Shown here piece by piece: positions 1 to 8,432 of a DNA stretch of 27,600 bases. Every line of letters begins with the position of its first letter. Position 1 is the stretch's first letter. The notes beneath the pieces are model-generated. The model ran no database searches and was not told the DNA's origin. It saw only the letters and a program-made list of their open reading frames with translations. The translations under genes were made by a program, and so were the position numbers. Origin of the DNA: CAZHDI01 sp964531285 (GTDB taxonomy: Bacteria > Pseudomonadota > Alphaproteobacteria > JAJFIK01); contig CAZHDI010000041.1 of the NCBI GenBank assembly GCA_964531285.1, positions 1 to 27,600 on the forward strand. Direction: 5' to 3'.

Positions 1-716
1 TGAGCCAGGCGGTCAATGACTGGTTCGACCGGCATGTGGACGCGATCAACGAGCCAGACCGGCCGATCCCATCGGGCCGCGTGCCCGGCAGTTGGGGCCT
101 GCATATCGCTTTTGCCTGGACCGCGTTGTCGCTCACCGTGGCGGCCCTGCTCGGGCCCTGGGTTTGGGGGGCGGCTTTTGTTGGCACCCTGATTGCCTGG
201 GCTTACAGCGCGCCGCCGCTGCGCCTCAAAAAGAACGGCTGGTACGGCAACAGCGCCGTGGCGATCTGTTACGAGGGCATGGCCTGGTTCACCGGCGCGG
301 CCGTGGTGGCCGCCGCTCTGCCGGATGCGAAAATCATCGCGCTTGCCGCGCTCTATAGCGCCGGCGCCCACGGCATCATGACCCTGAACGATTTCAAGGC
401 CATCGAAGGCGACATCAAGATGGGCGTGCGCTCGCTGCCGGTCCAGCTCGGGCCCAAGCGTGCCGGGCAGGTCGCCTGCGTGGTCATGGCGGTGCCGCAA
501 GTGATTGTCGTCGCGCTGCTCCTGCTCTGGGGGCAGACGATCCATGGCGCGGCCGTCGGCCTGATGCTGCTGGTTCAGCTCGGTTTGATGGTCCGTCTAC
601 TGCGCGACCCCCGGGGCCTTGCGCCCTGGTACAACGCGACGGGCGTCACGCTGTATGTTCTGGGCATGCTGGTCAGCGCCTTCGCGGTGCGCGGCGTGGT
701 GATGGGGGCGGCCTGA
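1..716 (+). CDS. bchG: Bacteriochlorophyll synthase BchG, 3' part
   Basis: This is the C-terminal ~238 residues of the UbiA-type prenyltransferase that esterifies bacteriochlorophyllide with geranylgeranyl or phytyl diphosphate in the cytoplasmic membrane. The gene enters from the left; the frame reads from base 3, upstream of the internal GTG at 36. The polyprenyl-diphosphate/Mg-binding motif is visible at the very start (NDWFDRHVDAINEPDRPIPS), followed by the second Asp-rich motif LNDFKAIEGD and several hydrophobic helices. The run AYSAPPLRLKKNGWYGN is typical of chlorophyll synthases rather than UbiA or heme O synthase. The stop overlaps the start of the next gene (ATGA, 4 bp), so the two are translationally coupled. 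The order bchG - PucC-like - bchP is the conserved purple-bacterial arrangement. Truncation is only by the window edge. Confidence 0.96.
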   Translation, partial: SQAVNDWFDRHVDAINEPDRPIPSGRVPGSWGLHIAFAWTALSLTVAALLGPWVWGAAFVGTLIAWAYSAPPLRLKKNGWYGNSAVAICYEGMAWFTGAAVVAAALPDAKIIALAALYSAGAHGIMTLNDFKAIEGDIKMGVRSLPVQLGPKRAGQVACVVMAVPQVIVVALLLLWGQTIHGAAVGLMLLVQLGLMVRLLRDPRGLAPWYNATGVTLYVLGMLVSAFAVRGVVMGAA

Positions 717-2083
717 TGACGGCAGCGGCAGCGACACCCTTGGGCTGGCTCGGCATTATCCGTCTCGGCCTCGTGCAGACCGCGCTCGGCGCGATCGTCG
801 TTCTGACCACCTCGACCCTCAACCGGGTCATGGTCGTCGAACTGATGCTCCCGGCCATGCTGCCCGGTGCGCTGGTCGGCTGGCACTATGCGGTGCAGAT
901 GCTGCGGCCCCGCTGGGGCTATGGCTCGGATATGGGCGGACACCGCACCCCCTGGATCGTCGGCGGCATGGCCGTCCTGGCGCTGGGCGGGACCATGGCG
1001 GCCGGCGCCACCGCACTCATGGCGAGTTCGACCTGGGCCGGTATCGCCGTCGCGGTTCTGGCCTTTCTGCTGATCGGCATTGGGGTCGGCGCCTCCGGCA
1101 CCTCGCTCCTGGCGCTGCTCGCTACCCGGGTCGCACCGGTCCGGCGCGCGGCGGCGGCATCGATCGTCTGGATGATGATGATCACCGGCTTCGTGATCAC
1201 CGCGATCACCGCGGGCCTGCTATTGGATCCGTTTTCGCTGCCGCGCCTCGTCGCGGTCACCGGCGGGGTGGGCGCTGTCGCGTTCTGCGTGACCGTCCTG
1301 GCGGTGTGGGGCGTCGAGGGCCGGGCCCGTCAGACGGCGCCGGTTGCCGAGGCCGGCAGTGAGGCCGACGCCAAGCCGGCCTTTCGCGAGGCTTTGCGCG
1401 AGATCTGGGGCGAGACCAAAGCGCGCCGGTTCACCATTTTCGTCTTTGTCTCCATGCTGGCCTACAGCGCCCAGGATTTGATCCTGGAGCCCTATGCCGG
1501 TCTGGTGTTCGGGCTGACCCCGGGCGAATCCACGCGCCTTGCCGGCGTGCAGCATGGCGGCGTGCTTCTGGGCATGATCCTGGTTGCGATCGCCGGCAGC
1601 GCATTGTTCGGACGCAAGATCGGATCGCTCCGGACCTGGACCATCGGCGGCTGTCTCGCCTCGGCGGCGGCGCTCGCGACGCTGATGGCCGGCGGCATGC
1701 TGGCTCCGGACTTTCCCTTGAAACCCGCCGTCTTCGCCCTCGGCATGGCCAACGGCGCCTTCGCGGTCGCCGCCATCGGCTCGATGATGATGCTGGCCGG
1801 CGAGGGGCGCGAGTCGCGCGAAGGCATGCGCATGGGGCTGTGGGGTGCGGCGCAGGCGATTGCCTTTGGCTGCGGCGGCTTTCTGGGCACGGTCGCGGTC
1901 GATGCCATGCGGGTGTTCGTCGACTCGCCCGCGATTGCCTATGGCGCGGTGTTCGGCGCCGAAGCGGTTCTCTTTGTCGTCGCCGCGGGTCTGGCCTTCC
2001 GGGTCCAGGCCATCGGCGACGGGTCTCAAAAATCCATCCTCACGGTCGCCGGTGGCGGCTATGCGGCAGGCGCGGGAGGTTGA
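716..2083 (+). CDS. bch2: PucC/LhaA (Bch2) family MFS protein of the photosynthesis cluster
   Basis: A 455-residue, 12-helix major-facilitator protein of the PucC/LhaA/Bch2 family. These proteins are needed for assembly of light-harvesting complexes or delivery of bacteriochlorophyll to them, in the inner membrane. The N-terminus (IIRLGLVQTALGAIVVLTTSTLNR, with VELMLPAMLPGALVGWHY following) and the loop RPRWGYGSDMGGHRTPWI after helix 2 are family hallmarks; the two halves are joined by a hydrophilic loop around residues 200-235. The start ATG overlaps the bchG stop. In Rhodobacter the gene in this place between bchG and bchP is orf428/bch2, which is why that symbol is used; distinction from pucC and lhaA rests on position, not on sequence I can score. 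Confidence 0.88.
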   Translation: MTAAAATPLGWLGIIRLGLVQTALGAIVVLTTSTLNRVMVVELMLPAMLPGALVGWHYAVQMLRPRWGYGSDMGGHRTPWIVGGMAVLALGGTMAAGATALMASSTWAGIAVAVLAFLLIGIGVGASGTSLLALLATRVAPVRRAAAASIVWMMMITGFVITAITAGLLLDPFSLPRLVAVTGGVGAVAFCVTVLAVWGVEGRARQTAPVAEAGSEADAKPAFREALREIWGETKARRFTIFVFVSMLAYSAQDLILEPYAGLVFGLTPGESTRLAGVQHGGVLLGMILVAIAGSALFGRKIGSLRTWTIGGCLASAAALATLMAGGMLAPDFPLKPAVFALGMANGAFAVAAIGSMMMLAGEGRESREGMRMGLWGAAQAIAFGCGGFLGTVAVDAMRVFVDSPAIAYGAVFGAEAVLFVVAAGLAFRVQAIGDGSQKSILTVAGGGYAAGAGG

Positions 2084-2087
2084 TGCC

Positions 2088-3320
2088 ATGACACAGATGG
2101 AAACAGATCTGATCGACGGGGCCGATATGGCCGAAACCGACGTGGTCGTCGTCGGCGGCGGTCCGGCGGGGGCGACGGCGGCCGAAACGCTGGCCCGGGC
2201 CGGACATCATGTGGTTCTTCTGGACAAGGACGGCCGGATCAAGCCGTGCGGCGGCGCCATCCCGCCCCGCCTCATTCAGGACTTTGAGATCCCCGACGAG
2301 ATCATCGTCGCGCGGGCCCGTTCGGCCCGCATGATCGCGCCGTCCGGCACGGCGGTCGATATGCCGATCGACGGCGGCTATGTGGGCATGGTCGACCGCG
2401 AGGTGTTCGACGAGTGGCTGCGGGTCCGGGCCGCCCAGCACGGCGCCATCCGGCGGACCGGCACTTATGAAATGATTGAGCGCGACGCCGACGGCACAGC
2501 CATTGTCTGCTACCGGCCCAAGGGCGCGGACAAGGATGCGCCGCTGCGCAAGATCCGGGCCCGGTGCGTCATCGGGGCCGATGGGGCCCGCTCCAAGGTC
2601 GCGCGCGACAGCGTGCCCAATGCCGACAAGGTGCCGTGCGTTTTCGCGTATCACGAAATCATCCGCTCGCCGGAGCGCACCGCGGGCGCCGATTTCGACG
2701 GCAGCCGGTGCGACGTGTTCTATCAGGGCCATCTGTCGCCGGACTTTTATGCCTGGGTGTTTCCTCATGGGGCCCATACCAGCGTCGGGGTCGGGTCGGC
2801 CAATAAGGGCTTTTCGCTGCGCGGCGCGGTGAGCGATCTGCGCGCGGCGACCGGGCTCGATGCGAGCGAAACCGTGCGGACCGAAGGCGCGCCGATCCCG
2901 CTCAAGCCCCTGCGCAAATGGGATAACGGGCGCGATGTGGTCCTGGCCGGCGATGCCGCCGGCATCGTGGCGCCGGCCTCGGGCGAGGGGATCTATTACG
3001 CCATGATCGGCGGTCAGTATGCGGCCGAAGCGGCGCACCAGCTTCTGGTGACGGGCAAGGCGAAGGCCCTGGCCGGCGCGCGCAAAGCCTTCATGAAAGA
3101 GCATGGCCGCGTGTTCTGGATCCTCGGCATCATGCAGCATTTCTGGTATCGCAGCGACAAGCGCCGGGAGCGGTTCGTCTCGATCTGTAAGGACCCGGAC
3201 GTTCAGCAGCTCACCTGGGACGCCTATATGAACAAGCGTCTGGTACGCGCCAAGCCGGCCGCCCATGCGCGGATCTTCTTCAAGGATCTGGCGCATCTGT
3301 TCGGCATGGCCCGCACCTGA
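2088..3320 (+). CDS. bchP: Geranylgeranyl (bacterio)chlorophyll reductase BchP
   Basis: A 410-residue FAD-dependent reductase that reduces three double bonds of the geranylgeranyl tail to phytyl, the last step of bacteriochlorophyll a synthesis. The Rossmann FAD motif is at residues 19-30 (VVVVGGGPAGAT). The KPCGGAIPPRLIQDF block that follows, the GADGARSKVARD segment, and the second FAD motif LAGDAAGIVAPASGEGIYYA are all diagnostic of BchP/ChlP. The start at 2088 is preferred because GGGAGG (2074-2079) lies 8 nt upstream and because it falls 4 nt after the stop of the preceding gene; in-frame ATGs at 2061, 2097 and 2127 are alternatives. The length is normal for the family (about 390-410). 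Confidence 0.96.
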   Translation: MTQMETDLIDGADMAETDVVVVGGGPAGATAAETLARAGHHVVLLDKDGRIKPCGGAIPPRLIQDFEIPDEIIVARARSARMIAPSGTAVDMPIDGGYVGMVDREVFDEWLRVRAAQHGAIRRTGTYEMIERDADGTAIVCYRPKGADKDAPLRKIRARCVIGADGARSKVARDSVPNADKVPCVFAYHEIIRSPERTAGADFDGSRCDVFYQGHLSPDFYAWVFPHGAHTSVGVGSANKGFSLRGAVSDLRAATGLDASETVRTEGAPIPLKPLRKWDNGRDVVLAGDAAGIVAPASGEGIYYAMIGGQYAAEAAHQLLVTGKAKALAGARKAFMKEHGRVFWILGIMQHFWYRSDKRRERFVSICKDPDVQQLTWDAYMNKRLVRAKPAAHARIFFKDLAHLFGMART

Positions 3321-3356
3321 GCCCGGCGGACAGGGCTGGCCGGACGGTCAAGCACC

Positions 3357-3380
3357 CCGGAAATGCGCTTTCCGGCGCAT
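3357..3380 (+). repeat. Overlapping alternative hairpins between bchP and the small membrane gene
   Basis: Two mutually exclusive stems share bases. CCGGAAA (3357-3363) pairs with TTTCCGG (3369-3375) around a 5-nt loop, and ATGCGC (3363-3368) pairs with GCGCAT (3375-3380) around a 6-nt loop. There is no T-run, so it is not a classical terminator. It could stabilise the upstream bchG-bchP message or damp read-through into the small gene. The pairing is seen directly; the role is a guess. Confidence 0.4.
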
Positions 3381-3425
3381 GTCCGAACGGACTCGTGGTC
3401 CAGAGGCAATAGCGTTGAGGATCCA

Positions 3426-3707
3426 ATGGCGGACTGGATGGCCGATGCCTTTCGTTCCGGCCGCATCATCGACGCGATCCTGGCTCTCATGGTCCTGGAA
3501 GCCGCCGCGATTGCGGTCTGGCACCGGGCGAGCGGACGGCCGCCGCGCCTGGGCGATGTGGCGGGGACTCTGGTGTCTGGCGCGGCGCTCCTGCTGGCGG
3601 TGCGCGCGGCGCTGACCGGTGCGCCCTGGCCGGTTATTGCCCTGGCCCTTCTGGGGGCGCTGATCGCCCATGCCACTGACCTCATCGCCCGGCGGCGTTT
3701 TTTCTGA
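3426..3707 (+). CDS. Small three-helix membrane protein of the photosynthesis cluster
   Basis: A 93-residue hydrophobic protein I do not recognise by name. The start at 3426 is chosen over the longer frame from 3363 because TGAGG (3416-3420) is spaced 5 nt upstream and the extra N-terminal residues are not membrane-like. Three hydrophobic segments are visible (about residues 14-32, 42-60 and 65-84), with a positively charged C-terminus (ARRRFF) suggesting a cytoplasmic tail. It lies 105 bp after bchP in the same direction, where many purple bacteria have idi, so it is probably co-transcribed with the pigment genes. A function in pigment-protein assembly is possible only by association. Confidence 0.7.
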   Translation: MADWMADAFRSGRIIDAILALMVLEAAAIAVWHRASGRPPRLGDVAGTLVSGAALLLAVRAALTGAPWPVIALALLGALIAHATDLIARRRFF

Positions 3708-3754
3708 AAAATTTTCTCGCGCTCGCTGATCCGCCCTTTCCGGTGTGCCGTATC

Positions 3755-3772
3755 TGTCAAATCAGACTGACA
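3755..3772 (+). promoter_or_regulatory. PpsR/CrtJ-type operator (TGT-N12-ACA)
   Basis: The sequence TGTCAAATCAGACTGACA fits the TGT-N12-ACA consensus of the photosynthesis repressor PpsR/CrtJ exactly, and its TGTCA/TGACA arms make it a symmetric site. It begins 72 nt upstream of the DUF3833 start, in the expected promoter zone, inside a photosynthesis gene cluster. Only one copy is evident; PpsR usually binds paired sites, so a weaker second half may lie nearby. The motif is seen; binding is inferred. Confidence 0.6.
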
Positions 3773-3826
3773 CAAAATGCTGTCCAGCTTGATTGTCGGT
3801 GGAAAAAGGGTGGGAGGATAAAGACC

Positions 3827-4306
3827 ATGCTGGTGGATCAATCCGCATTCGAGTGCGCGCGGGTCCGGCCGTTTCTGCGGCTGGAAACATTCTTTCACGG
3901 GAGCAGCCGGGGTTGGGGCATCGTGCAGGATCCCTTCGGACGGGTCCGCCGGGCTTTCGACGTGGATCTGACGGGTGCCTGGACCGGCAGCCGCCTCGAT
4001 CTGACGGAGCGGTTCCGCTTCGACGACGGCGCCGAGGATCATCGGGTCTGGCACATCGCGCCGGAGGGGCCGACCGGCTACCGCGCGACCGCCGATGATG
4101 TCATCGGGACGGTCCATGGCGAGGCGGCGGGCAATATGCTCACCTGGTCCTATGATTTCACGCTGAAATTTCAGGCCCGGACTCTGCGCGTGCGGCTCGA
4201 CGATCTGTTCGTGCTGATGAACGACGGCGTGCTGATCAACCGCTCGCGGATTTCCAAATTCGGCCTGCCGCTGGGCACGATCACGGTCAGCTTCCGCAAG
4301 GCCTGA
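3827..4306 (+). CDS. DUF3833 family protein, copy 1
   Basis: A 159-residue protein of the DUF3833 family, whose biochemical role is unknown. Family features are the opening G-SRGWGIVQDPFGRVRRAF, the central FRFDDG and TADDVIGT, the LTWSYDF strand, and the ending DLFVLMNDGVLINRS followed by SKFG. They suggest a beta-rich (lipocalin-like) fold. The start at 3827 follows GGGAGGA (3812-3818) with 8 nt spacing; an upstream in-frame ATG at 3743 lies before the PpsR-like site and is unlikely. Most DUF3833 proteins I know are lipoproteins; this one has no signal peptide or lipobox and should be cytoplasmic. It converges with tspO, with only 4 nt between the stops. A paralogue of equal length, about half identical by eye, lies at 13845-14324. 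Confidence 0.88.
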   Translation: MLVDQSAFECARVRPFLRLETFFHGSSRGWGIVQDPFGRVRRAFDVDLTGAWTGSRLDLTERFRFDDGAEDHRVWHIAPEGPTGYRATADDVIGTVHGEAAGNMLTWSYDFTLKFQARTLRVRLDDLFVLMNDGVLINRSRISKFGLPLGTITVSFRKA

Positions 4307-4310
4307 TGCG

Positions 4311-4790
4311 TTAGGGCCGAGGCGCCGCCCCGTTGCGGCGCAGCACGCTGGCATTGAGCGCCGCTGCGATGCTGACCCAGATCAGATAGGGGATCAGCAC
4401 CAGTGCCGCCAGCCGGCTGATCGGCCAGAACAGCACCATCACGGCGGCGATCGACAGCCACAGGGCCGTCACATCGATCATGCCCCAATCGAGCCGGCGC
4501 GCGCCGAACACGAGCGCCGACCACAGCGCATTGATCACCAGGCTGACGGCATAAACCGCCAGCGCCGGCCAGGCCGCCGCGCCCGCAGTGTCCCAAATGA
4601 GCCAACCCGCATAGCCGTTCAGCGAATAAAGCACCGACCAGGTCACCGGAAACGCCCAATCGGGCGGGGTCCAGGACGGTTTGTCGAGCCCGCGATACCA
4701 CGGGCCGGGGCGGAACGCGCCGCCGCTCCCGGCCGCGGCCAGATTGACCAGCGCGAACACGATGGCTGCGATGATTTGATCGCCTGTCAT
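4311..4790 (-). CDS. tspO: TspO/MBR family tryptophan-rich sensory protein
   Basis: A 159-residue, five-helix membrane protein of the TspO/MBR (peripheral benzodiazepine receptor) family, which binds porphyrins. In Rhodobacter sphaeroides TspO (once CrtK) represses photosynthesis genes, apparently by controlling efflux or breakdown of tetrapyrrole intermediates that feed into the PpsR/AppA circuit. The diagnostic block KPSWTPPDWAFPVTWSVLY is at residues 37-55, with the porphyrin-site tryptophans at W40 and W45. FVPYLIW-like IPYLIWVS (133-140) and LNASVLRRN near the end are also typical. AAAAGGA on the minus strand lies 9 nt before the ATG at 4790. It is convergent with the DUF3833 gene and divergent from the Rieske-ThDP gene. 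Confidence 0.95.
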   Translation of the reverse strand: MTGDQIIAAIVFALVNLAAAGSGGAFRPGPWYRGLDKPSWTPPDWAFPVTWSVLYSLNGYAGWLIWDTAGAAAWPALAVYAVSLVINALWSALVFGARRLDWGMIDVTALWLSIAAVMVLFWPISRLAALVLIPYLIWVSIAAALNASVLRRNGAAPRP

Positions 4791-4883
4791 GGCTACGGTC
4801 CTTTTCCCCTGATGAGCCTTCTGGATATCGGCCCGCGCGGGTCCGTGTCCAGCCATGCGCGTCCTCATCGGAATGTGAGGGGC

Positions 4884-4915
4884 CCGTGACCCCCAAGTGG
4901 ATAGAGCCGTCACGG
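4884..4915. promoter_or_regulatory. Inverted repeat in the tspO / Rieske-ThDP divergent region
   Basis: CCGTGAC (4884-4890) and GTCACGG (4909-4915) are perfect 7-bp inverted arms separated by 18 bp. They lie about midway between the divergent starts at 4790 and 4983, a position suited to an operator serving both promoters. No known regulator consensus is recognised. A near-PpsR site (TGT-N12-ACC, 4874-4891) overlaps the left arm but misses the last base. Confidence 0.35.
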
Positions 4916-4982
4916 CCATGCGGCTACACTGCGCACCACGTCGCGCCGCATCTGCAGGGCATATCACGAGGGGACCCCATCC

Positions 4983-6974
4983 ATGAGCACGAGCGAAGAT
5001 CTTGTCTGGCACAAGGTGGCCGAACCGGACGAACTGGCCGAAGGGCGCGTGAAATCCGCGACCGCCGGGCGCCAGAGCGTTGCGTTGACCCATTTCGATG
5101 GTCAATACGCGGCCATGGACAACAAATGTCCGCACCAGGGCGGGCCCTTGGGGGAAGGATCGATCGAAAAAGGCATCGAGGATAAGTGCTGGCTGCGCTG
5201 TCCCTGGCACGGCTGGGACTTCGATCCGCTGACCGGCAAGCCGCCGGGCGGTCATGAAGACACCGGCCAGACGATGTTCCCGGTCGAGATCCGCGCCGAT
5301 GGCATCTATGTCGGTGTGCCCGTGGAGCCGCCGCGTGCGCGCACCGTCTCCGATGTGATGGCCGAGACCATGGTGAACTGGGGCGTGACCACCGTGTTCG
5401 GCATGGTCGGCCATTCCAATCTTGGCTTTGCCGACGCCCTGCGAACCCAGGAAGCGGGCGGCAACCTCAATTATTTCGGCATCCGCCATGAAGGGGCGGC
5501 GGCCTTTGCCATCTCCGGTTACGGCAAGCTGACGGGTCTGCCGGCGGCGGCATTGACCATCGCCGGTCCGGGCGCGACCAATCTGCTTACGGGCCTGTGG
5601 GACGCGAAGGTGGACGGCGCGCCGGTGCTGGCGCTCACCGGTCAGGTCCAGGAACAGGTGATCGGTGTCCATGCGTTCCAGGATATCGACCTGGAAGCAG
5701 CCTTCGAGGCGGTCGCGGCATTTTCCGAGACGATTCATCCGAGTTCGGATCAGGCTCAGCTTATGACCCAGGCGATCAAGACGGCGCGGGTCGAGCGCGG
5801 GGTCGGCCATCTGGTGCTGCCGGACAATGTCCAGCCCGCCCCGGCCGCCGAAGGCGCCAAGGCGCAAGGTCCGGAAGGCCGTCTCGCCGACCGGCGCATC
5901 GCGCCGCCGTTCCAGGCCCTTGACGATGCCGCGGCCATGCTGGCCAAGGCAAACCGTCCGCTGATCATTGTCGGCTATGGTGCGCTGGACGGCATGGACG
6001 ACGTGATCGCCCTGGCCGAAGCGTTGAACGCGCCGGTGGCCACGACCTTCAAGGCCAAAGGGCAGATCCCCGATAATCATCCGCTGGCGGTCGGTGTCAT
6101 GGGCCGCTCCGGTACGCCCATCGCGTCCTGGTTCATGAATGAAGCCGACCTCCTCGTCGTGTTCGGCAGTTCGTTCTCGGATCATACCGGCATCTATGAA
6201 GGCGCCCCGACGATCCAGGTCGATACCGATCCCATGCGGATCGCCAAGCGTCATCCCGTCACCATGCCGGTGCTCGGCGATGTCGGCGTGACGGCGGATC
6301 TGCTGCGCCGGGCGGTGACGCAGAGCGGCCACGGCGCGCAGGATGTGCGCGGCGAGGTGGCAGAACGCTGGCGTCTGTGGCGCAGCGAGAAGACGAGCCG
6401 TATTGCGGAGGATCGCGGCAAGGGTGTCTCGGCGGCGGCGCTCTTCGATGCGCTGACCCGTCATGCGCCCGCCGATGCCATCCTGCCGGTGGATGTCGGC
6501 AACAACACCTATTCCTTCGGGCGCTATTTCGAATGTCAGGCCGGTCACCGGGTTCTGATGTCTGGCTATCTGGGCTCCATCGGCTTTGCGTTCCCGGCGG
6601 CCATGGGCGCCTGGGCGGCAACCCTCGATCAGCCGGCCTATAAGGGCCGGAAGGTGATCTCGGTCTCCGGCGATGGCGGATTCGGTCAGTATGCGATGGA
6701 ATTCACCACGGCGGTCAAATACAACATGAATATCTGCCATGTTTTGATGAACAACGCCGAGTTGGGCAAGATCTCCAAGGAACAGCGCGCCGCGGAGTTC
6801 CCGGTCTGGCAGACCGGACTCGTCAATCCGTCCTTTGCCGGGTTCGCGCGCAATTGCGGCGGCATGGGCGAGCGGGTCACGACGCGCGAGGAGCTGGACG
6901 CGGCTCTGGCCAAGGCGATCGCCCATCAGGGCCCGGCGCTGGTCGAGGTCATGACGGATGCCGAACTGATGTGA
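4983..6974 (+). CDS. Rieske [2Fe-2S] - thiamine diphosphate enzyme fusion (pyruvate-oxidase-like)
   Basis: A 663-residue fusion. Residues ~7-112 form a Rieske ferredoxin-type domain with ligands C49-x-H51 and C73-x2-H76. Residues ~118-290 are a ThDP PYR domain with the catalytic glutamate E170 (RHEGAAAF). Residues ~310-440 are the central domain, and ~455-650 the PP domain with the Mg-ThDP motif GDG (563-565) to NN (590-591). The ThDP part resembles PoxB-type pyruvate:quinone oxidoreductase and acetolactate-synthase relatives throughout, but lacks the long C-terminal lipid-binding tail of PoxB. A likely role is decarboxylation of a 2-oxo acid with electrons leaving through the built-in cluster; the substrate is unknown. 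GAGGGGA (4968-4974) sets the start. A terminator follows at 7009. The fusion is continuous, without frameshift. Confidence 0.85.
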   Translation: MSTSEDLVWHKVAEPDELAEGRVKSATAGRQSVALTHFDGQYAAMDNKCPHQGGPLGEGSIEKGIEDKCWLRCPWHGWDFDPLTGKPPGGHEDTGQTMFPVEIRADGIYVGVPVEPPRARTVSDVMAETMVNWGVTTVFGMVGHSNLGFADALRTQEAGGNLNYFGIRHEGAAAFAISGYGKLTGLPAAALTIAGPGATNLLTGLWDAKVDGAPVLALTGQVQEQVIGVHAFQDIDLEAAFEAVAAFSETIHPSSDQAQLMTQAIKTARVERGVGHLVLPDNVQPAPAAEGAKAQGPEGRLADRRIAPPFQALDDAAAMLAKANRPLIIVGYGALDGMDDVIALAEALNAPVATTFKAKGQIPDNHPLAVGVMGRSGTPIASWFMNEADLLVVFGSSFSDHTGIYEGAPTIQVDTDPMRIAKRHPVTMPVLGDVGVTADLLRRAVTQSGHGAQDVRGEVAERWRLWRSEKTSRIAEDRGKGVSAAALFDALTRHAPADAILPVDVGNNTYSFGRYFECQAGHRVLMSGYLGSIGFAFPAAMGAWAATLDQPAYKGRKVISVSGDGGFGQYAMEFTTAVKYNMNICHVLMNNAELGKISKEQRAAEFPVWQTGLVNPSFAGFARNCGGMGERVTTREELDAALAKAIAHQGPALVEVMTDAELM

Positions 6975-7008
6975 TCGCGGGCATTCGTTCCGCGTGACAG
7001 TGGTTCCC

Positions 7009-7042
7009 GCGGATGCCGGCTCTCGGCATCCGCATTCTTTTT
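7009..7042 (+). terminator. Rho-independent terminator after the Rieske-ThDP gene
   Basis: GCGGATGCCG (7009-7018) pairs perfectly with CGGCATCCGC (7024-7033) around a 5-nt loop, and is followed by ATTCTTTTT. It lies 35 nt after the stop codon. It isolates the fusion gene from the serine hydrolase downstream. Confidence 0.93.
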
Positions 7043-7071
7043 GGCGGCGTCCTCCGTTAGAGTGCGGTGTC

Positions 7072-7090
7072 CCGCCGGTCTGGCCGGCGG
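7072..7090 (+). repeat. Leader hairpin upstream of the serine hydrolase gene
   Basis: CCGCCGG (7072-7078) and CCGGCGG (7084-7090) form a 7-bp stem with a 5-nt loop, ending 10 nt before the Shine-Dalgarno of the next gene. It may be part of an operator or a 5'-leader structure; nothing more can be said. Confidence 0.35.
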
Positions 7091-7112
7091 ATCATCAGAT
7101 GAGGGGACCATC

Positions 7113-8366
<1,254 letters not shown>

Positions 8367-8391
8367 TCGGCGGACCGAGGGTCGACGAAGC

Positions 8392-8423
8392 AAAGGGGCG
8401 GGCCCGCGGGCCCGCCCCTTTTT
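8392..8423 (+). terminator. Terminator between convergent serine hydrolase and GPH transporter genes
   Basis: A perfect GC palindrome (AAAGGGGCGGGCCCGC and its complement, 8392-8421) is followed by five T on the plus strand. The inner pairs must open to form a loop. Stops lie on both sides (8366 plus, 8433 minus), so it probably serves both directions, although the minus-strand T-run is only three. Confidence 0.9.
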
Positions 8424-8432
8424 CATGGTTGC

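Noticed and set aside
3357..3380. Hairpins after bchP read as a rho-independent terminator
   Set aside because: There is no T-run following either stem, and the next gene is on the same strand with its own ribosome site.
4874..4891. A second PpsR-type site near tspO (TGT-N12-ACC)
   Set aside because: The last base misses the consensus and the arms are not symmetric; mentioned only as a near-miss.
4311..6926. Very long minus-strand open frame (871 codons) running from tspO across the Rieske-ThDP gene
   Set aside because: Only its last 159 codons are TspO. The rest is the antisense shadow of the ThDP gene, rich in Arg/His/Gly without any domain; GC-rich codon bias keeps the opposite strand open.
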